Notes under the pieces: generated by a model
What the model was told of the DNA's origin: nothing
The model's database searches: none
The model's input: the letters and a program-made list of their open reading frames with translations, nothing else
Position numbers and translations under genes: made by a program
In this document: positions 47,022 to 58,452 of the stretch, in pieces
Position numbering within the stretch: position 1 is the stretch's first letter
Layout: the number at the start of each line of letters is the position of its first letter
Assembly (NCBI RefSeq): GCF_016892765.1
Contig: NZ_JAFEMD010000036.1
Location: forward strand, 1-60,219
DNA: 60,219 nt
Source: Microvirga arvi
Lineage (GTDB): Bacteria; Pseudomonadota; Alphaproteobacteria; Rhizobiales; Beijerinckiaceae
Reading direction: 5' to 3'

Positions 47022-47720
47022 TCAGCCGCGACGCTCGATGACCGTCACGATCCGCCGGGTGCGCGGCTCCAGGATCACGACCTGATCGCGTACGACAATG
47101 TATTTGCATTCCGGCAGACCGGTCAGGATCCGCTCAACATTGTCCGGGCAATCGTACAAGGTCGTCACGGAAGCCGGAATGGTCGAGCCGACGCTGACAC
47201 TGAACTCCACATTGGTCAGCGGCTGCACGTTCACACTGCGGAACGACTGTGAGATCTGGGTCCGCTGCTCCGAGGTGACGCTGATGTTCGCGGAGCCGGC
47301 CGAACCTGTGCTGCCGGTGGTGTTGGTATTGGCCGCGCCGCCTGTCGCGTTGGACGCATTGCCTGTGGTGCTCGTGCCGCCCGAAGCGGTGCCGGACGCA
47401 TTACCCCGCGTCGTGCCGGATGTTCCGGACTGGGCGCTGTCCGTCGCGCTGCTGCCTGTCGTCGAGGTGCCGGACGAGCCGCCGGTGCTGCTGGAGGCGG
47501 AACCCGACGTCGTCCCGCTCGATGTGCCGGACGTGCCCGAGCCGCCCATCGTCGCTCCGGACGAAGAGCCTGAGGAGCCGCCGGGCGTCATGATCGTGGA
47601 GCCGCCGGAGGAACCGCCCGAGTTGCTGCCGCCGCCTGAGCTGCCGCTCGTCTGCGCCATCGCCGCCACGCTCAGGGAAAAAGCCGCTGCCGCTACACCA
47701 GCCAGTAAAGTGACACGCAT
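47022..47720 (-). CDS. DUF1236 domain protein with Ser/Gly/Thr-rich region
   Basis: 232 residues. A signal peptide (MRVTLLAGVAAAAFSLSVAAMAQ) is followed by about 120 residues of Ser, Gly and Thr low-complexity sequence, then a C-terminal DUF1236 domain (SEQRTQISQSFRSVNVQ...DCPDNVERILTGLPECKYIVVRDQVVILEP) with two cysteines. DUF1236 proteins are secreted or periplasmic proteins of Rhizobiales with no known role. ATG 47720 is the start of a clear signal peptide; the upstream frame is not needed. Confidence 0.82.
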   Translation of the reverse strand: MRVTLLAGVAAAAFSLSVAAMAQTSGSSGGGSNSGGSSGGSTIMTPGGSSGSSSGATMGGSGTSGTSSGTTSGSASSSTGGSSGTSTTGSSATDSAQSGTSGTTRGNASGTASGGTSTTGNASNATGGAANTNTTGSTGSAGSANISVTSEQRTQISQSFRSVNVQPLTNVEFSVSVGSTIPASVTTLYDCPDNVERILTGLPECKYIVVRDQVVILEPRTRRIVTVIERRG

Positions 47721-47909
47721 TGGATGAAACCTCCCGATGATACAGAGCCCAAAAGGGGCCCTCTTGCTGCGTATCAACGGAGGTTCTCAGGGCGGGTTCC
47801 CCTCCCCTTCTCAAGGGGCAGCGGCGTACATCCGCGGTTCAGGAATATGAACGAAATCGGCTGAAACAATCGCTTTTTTGCACAGCCTGCATGTCACCTC
47901 ACCCGCTTT

Positions 47910-48449
47910 TCACGAGGTGTGCAGACGCTCGGATGCGAAGGGTGCGAAGGCTGCGACGACCTTCTCATAGACCGGGCGCTTGAACGGGATGATCAGCTCC
48001 GGAAGGCGGTGCATTTCCTCCCAGCGCCATTCGTCGAATTCGGGCCTGTGCCCACCGCCGCCCGGCTGGAGGATGTTGATCTCGCTCTCGTCGCCTTCGA
48101 AGCGGAACGCGAACCATTTCTGGTTCTGTCCGCGATAGCGCCCGCGCCAGGCACGACCCGCCACCATGGATGGCAGATCGTAGGCGTACCATTCGGGCGC
48201 TTCGGCCAGGAGACTCACGGAGCGGACGCTCGTTTCCTCGTAGAGCTCGCGCAAAGCGGCCTGATAAGGCTCCTCACCAGGATCAATCCCGCCTTGGGGC
48301 ATCTGCCACGAATAACCATCCGACGCGGCATCGGCCTCTGAACGGCGCCGGCCGATCAAGACCAGACCATCCTTGTTGATCAGCATGACTCCGACACAGG
48401 AGCGGTAGGGCAGATCCTTTCTGGCCTGTGATCCTCTTGCGCTCCTCAT
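47910..48449 (-). CDS. rppH: RNA pyrophosphohydrolase
   Basis: 179 residues. Nudix box [20 protein letters not shown] is present in full, and the N-terminal [23 protein letters not shown] and W-x-PQGG are as in rhizobial RppH. It removes pyrophosphate from mRNA 5' ends to start decay. The ATG at 48449 fits the family start; the longer frame upstream is not conserved. It follows ctpA after 282 bp with a terminator between, so it probably has its own promoter. Confidence 0.93.
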   Translation of the reverse strand: MRSARGSQARKDLPYRSCVGVMLINKDGLVLIGRRRSEADAASDGYSWQMPQGGIDPGEEPYQAALRELYEETSVRSVSLLAEAPEWYAYDLPSMVAGRAWRGRYRGQNQKWFAFRFEGDESEINILQPGGGGHRPEFDEWRWEEMHRLPELIIPFKRPVYEKVVAAFAPFASERLHTS

Positions 48450-48597
48450 CCGACTTTTACTCCCTTGATTGCAGAACCCGATGTGGCCGGTTCTTGATAG
48501 TGCCGGCGCTTGCTCATGGTTCCAACGCAAGTCAAGAGAGTGCCGCTTCACCGGCCCTTGCACAAGCCTTTCCGCAGGGCTGTGGAAGCCCGAACAA

Positions 48598-48634
48598 GAA
48601 AGGGCCTAGCGGGATGTTAACTCGCCAGGCCCTT
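48598..48634 (-). terminator. terminator after ctpA
   Basis: On the minus strand AAGGGCCTGGCG...CGCTAGGCCCTT (imperfect stem, loop of about 12 bases) followed by TCTTGTT. It ends the obgE/proBA-to-ctpA transcript before rppH. Confidence 0.6.
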
Positions 48635-48680
48635 CTGCATCACTGTTTCTCGAACGAAAGGACGATCCGTCCTTAGAGCA

Positions 48681-48730
48681 GGCATCGGATTGGATCCCAA
48701 AAGTGCAAATCCACTTTTGGGTCCGACGCT
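48681..48730. repeat. palindromic element, family A
   Basis: GGCATCGGATTGGATCCCAAAAGTG...CCACTTTTGGGTCCGACGCT. It abuts the ctpA stop (TAA, then AGCGTCGG on the minus strand). Confidence 0.85.
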
Positions 48731-50047
48731 TTAGTTCGGCGTCGTGGTCGTGTTGGCCGCGCCCTTGCGAACACCATGCAGCAGGTCGTAGGCCGCGATG
48801 AGCTGCTTGTCCTTGGTCGGATCCGGCGGAACGTAAGCGGAGGAGCCGCCGCGCTCTTCCTTCTCGCCGCCATTCTGCAGGTGGCCGCGCAGACCGGCTT
48901 CGCCCTTGGTCTCGTCCTTGCCCTTCAGCTCCTCGGGAACGTCCTGCAGCACCTCGATGTCAGGATCGATGCCCTTGGCCTGGATCGAGCGGCCGGCCGG
49001 GGTGTAGTAGCGCGCCGTCGTCAGGCGCACGGCCCCGTTGCCGCCGAGTGGGATGATGGTCTGCACCGAGCCCTTGCCGAAGGAGCGGGTTCCGAGAACC
49101 GTCGCACGCTTGTGGTCCTGCAGGGCGCCGGCCACGATCTCGGAGGCCGAAGCCGAGCCGCCGTTGACAAGCACCACCAGGGGCTTGCCCTTGGTCAGAT
49201 CGCCTGCCTTGGCGCTGAAGCGCTGGGTGTCCTCGGCATTCCGGCTGCGGGTCGAGACGATCTCGCCGCGGTCGAGGAAGGCATCGGAGACCATGATCGC
49301 CTGGTCGAGCAGGCCGCCCGGGTTGTTGCGCAGATCGATGACGAAGCCGGCCACCTTGTCGGCGCCGATGTCGCTGGAGAGCTTGTCGATGCCGGCGCGC
49401 AGGGCCTCAAAGGTCTGCTCGTTGAACTGGGTCACGCGCAGCACGCCGATGTCACCCTCGACGCGGGCCCGGACCGGGCGCACCTTGATGGTTTCGCGGG
49501 TCAGCTTCACCACCACCGGATCCTTGGCTTCCTTGCGCTGGATCTTGAGGGTGACCGAGGAATTGACCGGACCGCGCATCTTGTCGACCGCCTGGTTCAG
49601 GTTGAGGCCCTGAACAGGCTCGTCGTTGATGTGGGTGATGATGTCGTTGGCCAGCACGCCGGCGCGGGAGGCAGGGGTCTCGTCGATCGGGGTCACGACC
49701 TTGACGAGGCCGTCCTCCATGGTGACCTCGATGCCGAGGCCGCCGAACTCGCCGCGGGTCTGCACCTGCATGTCGCGGAAGCTCTTGGCATCCATGAAGC
49801 TGGAATGCGGATCGAGAGAGGTCAGCATGCCGTTGATGGCAGCCTCGACCAGCTTCGACTCTTCGGGCTTTTCAACGTAGTCCGTGCGAACCTTCTCGAA
49901 GACGTCTCCGAAAAGGCTCAGCTGCCGGTACGTGTCGGACGAGGCGGCAATCGCGCTCATGCCCGACAGGAGGCTGGTCTGCGACACCATGGTCGCGCTG
50001 CCTGCGCCGATAGCCGCACCGAGAATCAAGAGGGATAGTTTGCGCAT
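48731..50047 (-). CDS. ctpA: carboxy-terminal processing protease, S41 family
   Basis: 438 residues. Signal or anchor segment at residues 5-25, PDZ domain at about 90-165 (GEFGGLGIEVTMEDG...GVLANDIITHIN), and S41 domain with the catalytic serine in VNGGSASASEIVAGAL and lysine in GTRSFGKGSVQ. The C-terminus has a charged Gly/Glu-rich insert. The periplasmic protease trims cell wall hydrolases. Its ATG overlaps the TAA of the EnvC-like gene (TAATG), so translation is coupled. Confidence 0.94.
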   Translation of the reverse strand: MRKLSLLILGAAIGAGSATMVSQTSLLSGMSAIAASSDTYRQLSLFGDVFEKVRTDYVEKPEESKLVEAAINGMLTSLDPHSSFMDAKSFRDMQVQTRGEFGGLGIEVTMEDGLVKVVTPIDETPASRAGVLANDIITHINDEPVQGLNLNQAVDKMRGPVNSSVTLKIQRKEAKDPVVVKLTRETIKVRPVRARVEGDIGVLRVTQFNEQTFEALRAGIDKLSSDIGADKVAGFVIDLRNNPGGLLDQAIMVSDAFLDRGEIVSTRSRNAEDTQRFSAKAGDLTKGKPLVVLVNGGSASASEIVAGALQDHKRATVLGTRSFGKGSVQTIIPLGGNGAVRLTTARYYTPAGRSIQAKGIDPDIEVLQDVPEELKGKDETKGEAGLRGHLQNGGEKEERGGSSAYVPPDPTKDKQLIAAYDLLHGVRKGAANTTTTPN

Positions 50048-51393
50048 TATCCGCGAACCTTTTCGCTTTGCGATTTTGCCCACCAGGGACTTGGATCGAT
50101 TGAACCGCCGTCTTTCCTGAACTCAACATAGAGGACGGGATTGTTCTTTTCTATGGCAGCGCCGATCAAACTCATGAGAGGAGCCTCTCCCATAGTCGCA
50201 ACGGGCTCGCCAGCGAGCACGAATTGTCCGACATCGACCTTGATTTGGTCCATGCCGGCCAGAAGAACATAGTATCCCCCACCGGCATTGATGATCAAGA
50301 GTCGACCATAGGACCGGAAGGGGCCGGCAAACGCCACCCATCCGTCCGCGGGTGATACCACAGTTGCATTCTGCCGTGTCGTGATCGAAATGCCACGCGT
50401 CGTTCCGCCATAGCCGTCAGGGGCGCCGAAATCCAGGGCCGTCTCGCCACCGACGGGGCGCGGCAGGAGGCCACGGGCCTCCGCAAACGGAATTTTCGGA
50501 GCCAGCCGGGCAGGATCCCTGAAGGCAAGCTGGGCAAATTTTTCCCGGGTTTCGCGCTGCTGCGCTTCCGCGGCCTTGCGGGCCTCCTCCGCAGCCCTTT
50601 GCGCGCCGGCAATCTCCCCTTCCATGCGGTCGATGAGCTCCTTCAGGGTTCCGGCCTGCCGGGCCAGCTCCTGGGCCTTCTTCTGCTCGGCGCCGGCATT
50701 GCGCTCGACCTCGGCGATACGGCCCTGACGGGCTTCCATGAGGGCTGCGATGCGCTCCTGCTCACGATTGAGGGCTGTCAGTTCCCCATTCAGGGTCGTC
50801 CGGTCGGTGCCGATCGCCTCTTTCAGGCGCACGAGCTCGGCCAGATCGGTTGAGAGAATCTCGGCCTCGACGCGCAGCTCCGGCAGAACGGCGCCCAGCA
50901 TGATCGAGGCCCGGACCGCCTCGAGCATGTCCTCGGGCCGGACCAGCACAGCGGGCGGCGGGCGGCGGCCCATGCGCTGCAGAGCGGCGAAGACCTCGAT
51001 GATGACGCCCCGACGGCTTTGCAGGGAGCGGCGAATGGCCGCTTCGCTGGAGGTCAGGGTCTGGAGCCTCTGCTCCAGGCCTCCGATCCGATCTTCGGTG
51101 CCGCGGAGCCGTTCGGCGGTTTCGATCAGGGCCGCATTGAGCTTGGCCCGATCCGCCTTGATGGAGTCGATCTCGGCCTCAAGGCGCCGGCGCGCCTCGG
51201 CGTTGGCCGTGATGGCCTCCTCCAGGACCTTGAGATCCTGTTCGCGCCGGGCCTTCTCCTCGGCCGTTTCAGCCTGAACGGACGGTGCCGCAGATGCAGG
51301 CTGCTGAGCCCTCACCGGGCTCAGGCTGGCAGCAACCATGCATGCGGCAAGACCAATGGCCTTGCTGGAGGGAAAAAAATTGAAGCGGGTCAT
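50047..51393 (-). CDS. envC: EnvC-like murein hydrolase activator (degenerate LytM)
   Basis: 448 residues. Signal peptide (cleaved near residue 29), a long coiled-coil region at about 38-290 rich in Glu, Arg, Ala, then a C-terminal LytM/M23 domain (about 335-435). The zinc ligands expected at HxxxD and HxH are replaced (QNATVVSPADG, YVEFRKDGG), as in EnvC-type activators that switch on amidases and do not cut murein themselves. It overlaps the ctpA start by 1 bp, suggesting a shared role in cell separation. Confidence 0.9.
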   Translation of the reverse strand: MTRFNFFPSSKAIGLAACMVAASLSPVRAQQPASAAPSVQAETAEEKARREQDLKVLEEAITANAEARRRLEAEIDSIKADRAKLNAALIETAERLRGTEDRIGGLEQRLQTLTSSEAAIRRSLQSRRGVIIEVFAALQRMGRRPPPAVLVRPEDMLEAVRASIMLGAVLPELRVEAEILSTDLAELVRLKEAIGTDRTTLNGELTALNREQERIAALMEARQGRIAEVERNAGAEQKKAQELARQAGTLKELIDRMEGEIAGAQRAAEEARKAAEAQQRETREKFAQLAFRDPARLAPKIPFAEARGLLPRPVGGETALDFGAPDGYGGTTRGISITTRQNATVVSPADGWVAFAGPFRSYGRLLIINAGGGYYVLLAGMDQIKVDVGQFVLAGEPVATMGEAPLMSLIGAAIEKNNPVLYVEFRKDGGSIDPSPWWAKSQSEKVRG

Positions 51394-51396
51394 CCG

Positions 51397-51891
51397 TCAG
51401 GAATCATCGTGGCCGGCGCGATGATAGGGGTGACCGGCCATGATTGTCATGGCTCTATAGAGCTGTTCGGCCACGAGCGCCCGCACGATCTGGTGCGGCA
51501 TCGTGAGCGCCCCGAAGGATACGACGAGATCGGCGCGCTGGCGCAGCTTGGGATCGAGGCCATCGGGGCCGCCGATCACGCAGGCCACTCCCGACCGGCC
51601 TTCGTCGCGCCATTGCCTGATTCGGTCGGCGAAGGCTTCGCTGGAGGGGCTCTTGCCGCGCTCGTCGAAAACGATCAGAACGGCGGAGCCGGCCTTCTCG
51701 AGCAAGGCTGCAGCCTCTTCCGCGCGCCGGTCGTCCTCCCGGCGCGCCCGGCTCTCGGGCAGCTCGACAATATCGAACCCGGCCAAGCCCAGGGCTCGGC
51801 CCATGCCTTCGACCCGCTGCCTGTATCGCTCGACCAGCTCCCGCTCGGGGCCGCTCTTGAGACGGCCTACGGCCAGCAAGCTCAGTCGCAC
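51397..51891 (-). CDS. rlmH: 23S rRNA (pseudouridine1915-N3)-methyltransferase
   Basis: 164 residues, SPOUT fold. SAM-binding knot seen as VLIVFDERGKSPSSEAFA, CVIGGPDGLDPKLRQRADL and the terminal LVAEQLYRAMTIMAGHPYHR, which is diagnostic. It acts on helix 69 of assembled ribosomes. GTG start. Placement after rsfS is the usual order. Confidence 0.95.
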   Translation of the reverse strand: MRLSLLAVGRLKSGPERELVERYRQRVEGMGRALGLAGFDIVELPESRARREDDRRAEEAAALLEKAGSAVLIVFDERGKSPSSEAFADRIRQWRDEGRSGVACVIGGPDGLDPKLRQRADLVVSFGALTMPHQIVRALVAEQLYRAMTIMAGHPYHRAGHDDS

Positions 51892-51906
51892 GATGAGAGC
51901 CTTATG

Positions 51907-52341
51907 CTAGCTGGCGCGGTCCTGCGGGCGGTCGGCGCCCCACATCTTCTCGAGGTTGTAGAAGCCACGAACCTCGGGACGGAAAACGTGGATCAGCACA
52001 TCGCCGGCATCGATGAGCACCCAATCGCAGGCTGGCAGGCCTTCGACGCGCGCATTCCCGAACCCCTTGTCCTTGAGGTCCTTGATCACGCGGTCGGCGA
52101 TGGCGCCGACATGGCGGTCGGAACGGCCCGATGTCACGATCATGGTGTCGGCAAGCGAGGTTTTTCCGGCCAAGTCGATCTCGACCGTGTTCTCGGCCTT
52201 CATGTCCTCGAGGGAAGCCAGGGCAACGGCCCGGATATCCTCATCGTGCGGAGCATTCGCTCCGGAGAGAGGCGGAAGCGGGTTAACATCCGCTTCGACG
52301 GAAGATAGTCGGTTCAGGTTCAGACCCTTTCTCAACGGCAC
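51907..52341 (-). CDS. rsfS: ribosome silencing factor
   Basis: 144 residues, DUF143/Iojap family. The core VEIDLAGKTSLADTMIVTSGRSDRHVGAIAD and GDVLIHVFRPEVRGFYNLEKMW are conserved. It binds L14 and blocks subunit joining during starvation. The GTG start at 52341 gives an N-terminal extension of about 34 residues without clear homology, so the true start may lie downstream. It lies between nadD and rlmH as in most Rhizobiales. Confidence 0.93.
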   Translation of the reverse strand: MPLRKGLNLNRLSSVEADVNPLPPLSGANAPHDEDIRAVALASLEDMKAENTVEIDLAGKTSLADTMIVTSGRSDRHVGAIADRVIKDLKDKGFGNARVEGLPACDWVLIDAGDVLIHVFRPEVRGFYNLEKMWGADRPQDRAS

Positions 52342-52385
52342 TCAAGGGTGCCGACCCTTAAGATAATGCGGGAAGGCCCCATTTT

Positions 52386-53042
52386 TCAACGTCCTCTGAT
52401 GGGAGAAGTTCGCCGCAGCTGGCGAAGCTTCGTGGATGAGAGATGGGAGCGGGGGCCATGCAGAAAGATCCAGGCGGGCGGCCTCAGCCCTGGCAGGGCC
52501 TTGGCTTCGGCCTCGGCGACCCGGCTCGCCGACAGGGCCGCGGCGCTGCGGGAGCGGACGGCCTTGAGGGTCCAGCCGGGTCGGTCGACGATGGCCATCG
52601 GCATCATTCGGGCGATCCGTCGCCAGCCCCGCCAGCGGTGGAAGCTCGCCAGATTGTCCGCCCCCATGATCCAGACGAAGCGCACCTTCGGATAGCGACG
52701 CTTGAGATAGGCCAGGGTGTCCACGGTGTAGCGGGCCCCGATCTCCTCCTCGAAGGCGGTCACATCGATGCGGGGATGGTCTGCGACCTGCCGGGCCTCT
52801 TCCACCCGCATCGCGGTCGTCGCCAGTTCGCCGGTGTCCTTCAGGGGATTGCCTGGCGTGACGATCCACCAGATCCGGTCGAGGCCGAGCCGCTTCAGGG
52901 CCATGAGGCTGACATGGCGATGCCCGTCATGCGCCGGGTTGAAGGACCCGCCATAGAGGCCGATCCGCATGCCGGGAACAGCCCGCGGCAGACGGGACAG
53001 GCCCGAGGGCCTGATGCGGAAGCGGGATGTCGAAGGCTTCAC
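52386..53042 (-). CDS. nadD: nicotinate-nucleotide adenylyltransferase
   Basis: 218 residues. HxGH-type motif in [17 protein letters not shown], the [14 protein letters not shown] segment and the C-terminal SSTKLRQ (ISST/R-like). It adenylylates nicotinate mononucleotide in NAD synthesis. The GTG at 53042 overlaps the proA stop (GTGA) and gives the N-terminal extension ending LPRAVPG before MRIGLYGG seen in rhizobial NadD; an ATG at 52970 would give 194 residues. The overlap implies translational coupling with proA. Confidence 0.92.
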   Translation of the reverse strand: MKPSTSRFRIRPSGLSRLPRAVPGMRIGLYGGSFNPAHDGHRHVSLMALKRLGLDRIWWIVTPGNPLKDTGELATTAMRVEEARQVADHPRIDVTAFEEEIGARYTVDTLAYLKRRYPKVRFVWIMGADNLASFHRWRGWRRIARMMPMAIVDRPGWTLKAVRSRSAAALSASRVAEAEAKALPGLRPPAWIFLHGPRSHLSSTKLRQLRRTSPIRGR

Positions 53043-54376
53043 GGACGCGTCTGGCCCGAGCCGCGGATTCGATACTTGAACGAGGTCAGCTGCTCCACGC
53101 CCACGGGACCGCGGGCGTGCATGCGCCCCGTGGCGATGCCGATCTCGGCCCCGAAGCCGAACTCGCCGCCATCGGCGAACTGGGTGGAGGCGTTGTGGAG
53201 CACGATGGCTGAGTCCACCTCGGCCAGGAAGCGCTCGGCGGCGGCCTGATCGTCGGTCACGATGGCATCCGTATGGTGGGAGCCGTAAGCCTCGATGTGC
53301 CGAATGGCCTCGTCGAGTCCATCGACAATCCGCACGGAAATGATGGCGTCGAGGTATTCGGTGCGCCAATCCTCTTCCGTGGCCGGAGTCACGCGCGGAT
53401 CGGCTGCCTGGACGGCCTCGTCGCCGCGCACGGCGCAGTCTGCCTCGATCAGTGCGGCGATCAGGGGCTTCAGATGGGTTCCGGCGCAGGCGCGGTCAAC
53501 CAGGAGCGTCTCGGCCGCGCCACAGACGCCGGTGCGGCGCATCTTGGCGTTCAGAACGATCGTCTTCGCCATCTCCAGATCGGCCTTGCCATGCACGTAG
53601 ACATGGTTGAGCCCTTCCAGGTGGGCGAAGACCGGCACCCGCGCCTCCTCCTGCACCCGCGCCACCAGGCTTTTTCCGCCGCGCGGCACGATCACGTCGA
53701 TGTTGCCGTCGAGGCCTGAGAGCATGGCGCCCACCGCCTCCCGGTCGCGGGTCGGCACGAGGCGGATCGCGTCGGCGGGCAGGCCCGCCTGCTCCAGCCC
53801 CTCTCCCATCGCCTGGGCGATGGCCAGCGACGTGCGGAAGCTCTCCGAACCGGCTCGCAGGATCGCGGCATTGCCGGCCTTGAGGCAGAGCGCACCCGCA
53901 TCCGCCGTCACGTTGGGGCGGCTCTCAAAAATCACGCCGATGACGCCAAGCGGGGTCGCCATGCGCTCGATCTGCAGGCCGTTCGGGCGCTCGAACCGCG
54001 CCAGCACGCGCCCGACCGGATCGGGCAGGTCGGCGATGCTCTCGACCGCAGCCGCGATGGCTTCGAGGCGCCTTGGGTCCAGCATGAGGCGGTCGATGAA
54101 TGAGGCAGGCTGACCTTTGGCCCTCGCCTCGGACAGATCCTTCTCATTGGCTGCGAGGATCGCATCGGCCTGTGCCCGGATGCAGCCCGCCATCGCCCGC
54201 AGGGCCGTGTTCTTGTCCTCGGCGGAGGCCAGGGCCACGCGCCGCGCAGCCGCCCGTGCCCGGCGGCCGAGTTCATTCATGAGAGCCGGAAAATCCGGGT
54301 TTCCAACCGAAGTCGCACCTGGCGCGTTGAGGTGGTCAGCGAGCACTTCTGCAATCAAGGCGCGAATGTCGTCCAT
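53039..54376 (-). CDS. proA: gamma-glutamyl phosphate reductase
   Basis: 445 residues, ALDH-fold enzyme of proline synthesis. Catalytic cysteine in [19 protein letters not shown]-binding [29 protein letters not shown]-terminal [28 protein letters not shown]. Start uncertain: ATG 54376 is preferred (an upstream AGGGGC site exists), while ATG 54430 would overlap the divergent DUF72 gene and ATG at about 54280 would give 414 residues. Its stop overlaps the nadD start. Confidence 0.94.
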   Translation of the reverse strand: MDDIRALIAEVLADHLNAPGATSVGNPDFPALMNELGRRARAAARRVALASAEDKNTALRAMAGCIRAQADAILAANEKDLSEARAKGQPASFIDRLMLDPRRLEAIAAAVESIADLPDPVGRVLARFERPNGLQIERMATPLGVIGVIFESRPNVTADAGALCLKAGNAAILRAGSESFRTSLAIAQAMGEGLEQAGLPADAIRLVPTRDREAVGAMLSGLDGNIDVIVPRGGKSLVARVQEEARVPVFAHLEGLNHVYVHGKADLEMAKTIVLNAKMRRTGVCGAAETLLVDRACAGTHLKPLIAALIEADCAVRGDEAVQAADPRVTPATEEDWRTEYLDAIISVRIVDGLDEAIRHIEAYGSHHTDAIVTDDQAAAERFLAEVDSAIVLHNASTQFADGGEFGFGAEIGIATGRMHARGPVGVEQLTSFKYRIRGSGQTRP

Positions 54377-54410
54377 GTCCAAGTCCCAGCCCCTGACCCC
54401 TTCAGGGGAA

Positions 54411-55219
54411 ATGTCCCGATCGATACCCATAGCACGACAGGCAGAGCCGGAGCCAAGCCGTGCCGTTTCCCCTGCCCTGTCCGCGCCGGAGGTCCGGATC
54501 GGAACCTCGGGCTGGCACTACCGATCCTGGCACGGACCTTTCTACCCGGCACGCCTAAAGATCAAGGATTTCCTGTCCTACTACGTCCAGCGCTTCGACA
54601 CGGCGGAGATCAACAATTCCTTCTACCGGCTTCCCACCGAGCAGGCGGTGCAGGCCTGGCACGATGCCACGCCGAAACAGTTTCTGTTCGCCTGGAAGGC
54701 TTCGCGCTTCATCACCCATATGAAGCGGCTGAAAGGGATCGAGGAGAGCATCGATCTGGTCTTCGGCCGGATGAATGCCTTGGGCGACAAGTTCGGCCCG
54801 GTCCTGTTCCAGCTGCCGCCCACCTTCAAGGCCGATGCCGAGACACGGGAGCGGGTGGCGCGCTGCCTGTCGCTCGTGCCTCAAGACCGACGCTGCGCCT
54901 TCGAATTCCGCCATCGAGCTGGTACGAGGAGGATGCCTTCCGGATCCTGCGCGATCACAACGCGGCGCTCTGCATTTCCGATCATGCGGATGCGCCGGCG
55001 CCCTGGGAGGCCACGGCGGATTTCGTCTATGTGCGTGCGCATGGCACCAATGGACGCTATGCCGGCAGCTACTCGGCCGAGACCCTGCAGGACTGGACCC
55101 ACCGCATCAAAGATTGGCGCAGGAACGAGCGCAGCGTCTATGTCTATTTCGACAACGACATCAAGAGCGCAGCTCCCGGCGACGCGCAGACCCTGCGGAG
55201 CCTCTTGGGCGAGGACTAG
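54411..55219 (+). pseudogene. DUF72 family protein, frameshifted
   Basis: TIM-barrel-like DUF72 protein with [34 protein letters not shown] and FGPVLFQLPPTFKAD in one frame up to CAFEFRH, then SWYEEDAFRILRDHNAALC, DFVYVRAHG and DNDIKSAAPGDAQTL in another. The break is at about 54912: CAT-CGAGCTGG would read HPSWYEED with one extra C. The length of 809 bp (3n+2) fits one lost base. Start ATG 54411 has AGGGGAA upstream. Convergent with proB and ended by a family A palindrome beginning at its stop codon. Could be real loss or sequence error. Confidence 0.82.
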
Positions 55220-55262
55220 AGCATCGGACCCAAAAGTGGCCTCCACTTTTGGGTCCGATGCT
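55220..55262. repeat. palindromic element, family A
   Basis: AGCATCGGACCCAAAAGTGG-CCT-CCACTTTTGGGTCCGATGCT, a perfect palindrome starting right after the DUF72 TAG stop (GAC TAG AGCATCGG). Confidence 0.95.
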
Positions 55263-55276
55263 CCACTCTTTGAAAC

Positions 55277-55324
55277 GCGCATCGTTGTCTGCGGAAAACC
55301 GGGTCCACTTTTCCGCACGATGCG

Positions 55325-55326
<2 letters not shown>
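55277..55326. repeat. palindromic element, family B
   Basis: GCGCATCGTTGTCTGCGGAAAACCGG...CACTTTTCCGCACGATGCGCT (slightly imperfect). Its right end supplies the proB stop: on the minus strand GAC TAG CGCATCG. Confidence 0.9.
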
Positions 55327-57483
<2,157 letters not shown>

Positions 57484-57583
57484 TTACGGGACTGGAGCAG
57501 TTTTCGCAAAAGCGGATCCGCTCTCGCGGTTGAAATGCTGCCGTTCACGTCGATCGTGCGGAAGCAACGCGGACAAAAGTGAA

Positions 57584-57609
57584 GTGCTCCCGAACGCGTT
57601 CGGGAGCAC
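57584..57609. repeat. perfect 26-bp palindrome upstream of obgE
   Basis: GTGCTCCCGAACG-CGTTCGGGAGCAC, without loop, 113 bp upstream of the obgE start. It could be an operator or a further repeat type. Confidence 0.6.
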
Positions 57610-57618
57610 CTCGATGCT

Positions 57619-57664
57619 AGCGCATCGTGCGGAAAAGTGGATCCGGTTTTCCGCACGATGCGCT
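57619..57664. repeat. palindromic element, family B
   Basis: AGCGCATCGTGCGGAAAAGTGGATCCGGTTTTCCGCACGATGCGCT, near-perfect. It forms a pair with the family A copy at 57677. Confidence 0.9.
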
Positions 57665-57676
57665 TATCTAAGCTGG

Positions 57677-57725
57677 AGCATCGACTCGATCACCAAAGTG
57701 CAAATCCACTTTTGGATCCGATGCT
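57677..57725. repeat. palindromic element, family A
   Basis: AGCATCGACTCGATCACCAAAGTG...CCACTTTTGGATCCGATGCT. On the minus strand the GNAT stop TAG is directly followed by its AGCATCGG end. Confidence 0.88.
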
Positions 57726-58376
57726 CTAGCTGGCGAGAGACATCTCCCGCTCCACCTCAACCTCCATGGAGAGAGGCTCGCGCACGAAGCCGGTCTGGCC
57801 CCAGGCCTTCAGACTCTCCCAGGTGCGCCGGTCGAGCCGGAAGTGATCCACCGGATAGAGGCCGCACCGGGCCGGCAGTTCGGAAAGCCCGGCGCCCTGA
57901 TAGGCGAAGCCGCACTTCTCCAACACCCGCCGGGACCCCGGGTTGATCACCCGGGCGCAAGCCGTGATCTCGTCCTCCTCGCCATAGGCGAAGAAGGCGT
58001 CGATCAGCGCGCGGGTCGCCTCGGTGGCATAGCCCTTGCCCCAGTAGGGGGTGCCGAGCCAGTAGCCGAGATCGGGCTTGCCGGTTTCCGGGCTCGGACC
58101 GATGCCCACCATGCCGATGAGGCTGTTGGGCTTGCCCTTGGGAGTGATGGCAAGCTGCAGGCCCTGGCCGTCCGCATTGGACCGCCGGGACTGGAAGATG
58201 AACCGCTCGGCATCGTCCGGATGGTAGGGATGCGGAATTCGGGCCGTCATTTCCGCGACCGCTTTCTCCCCGGCAAGGCGTACGATGGCTTGCGTGTCCG
58301 CAAGACGGGCCCAGCGCAGCCACAGGCTGCGGGTCTCGAGGCGGAAAACATCGTCACGGGTGAGGTCGGGAAACAT
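57726..58376 (-). CDS. GNAT family N-acetyltransferase (RimJ/RimL-like)
   Basis: 216 residues. It opens MFPDLTRDDVFRLETRSLWLRW, then HPYHPDDAERFI and the acetyl-CoA motif LGYWLGTPYWGKGYATEATRALIDAFF, with NPGSRRVLEKCGFAYQG near the end: the RimJ/RimL type that modifies protein N-termini or small amines. ATG 58376 has GGAG upstream. This gene commonly sits between rpmA and obgE in Rhizobiales. The stop lies at a palindrome. Confidence 0.9.
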   Translation of the reverse strand: MFPDLTRDDVFRLETRSLWLRWARLADTQAIVRLAGEKAVAEMTARIPHPYHPDDAERFIFQSRRSNADGQGLQLAITPKGKPNSLIGMVGIGPSPETGKPDLGYWLGTPYWGKGYATEATRALIDAFFAYGEEDEITACARVINPGSRRVLEKCGFAYQGAGLSELPARCGLYPVDHFRLDRRTWESLKAWGQTGFVREPLSMEVEVEREMSLAS

Positions 58377-58425
58377 CGTCTTGCTCCGATCCGGTCGGGC
58401 CCTCCCTGGGCCCTGGAAATGACGA

Positions 58426-58452
58426 AGGGGAGGTGGACATCCCACCTCCCCT
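58426..58452 (-). terminator. hairpin between rpmA and the GNAT gene
   Basis: AGGGGAGGTGG-ACATC-CCACCTCCCCT, a perfect 11-bp stem 106 bp after rpmA. No strong T-run, so it may be a partial terminator of the rplU-rpmA transcript. Confidence 0.55.

Noticed and set aside
48776..50038. 420-codon plus-strand frame over ctpA
   Set aside because: Antisense shadow; ctpA has its full catalytic set.
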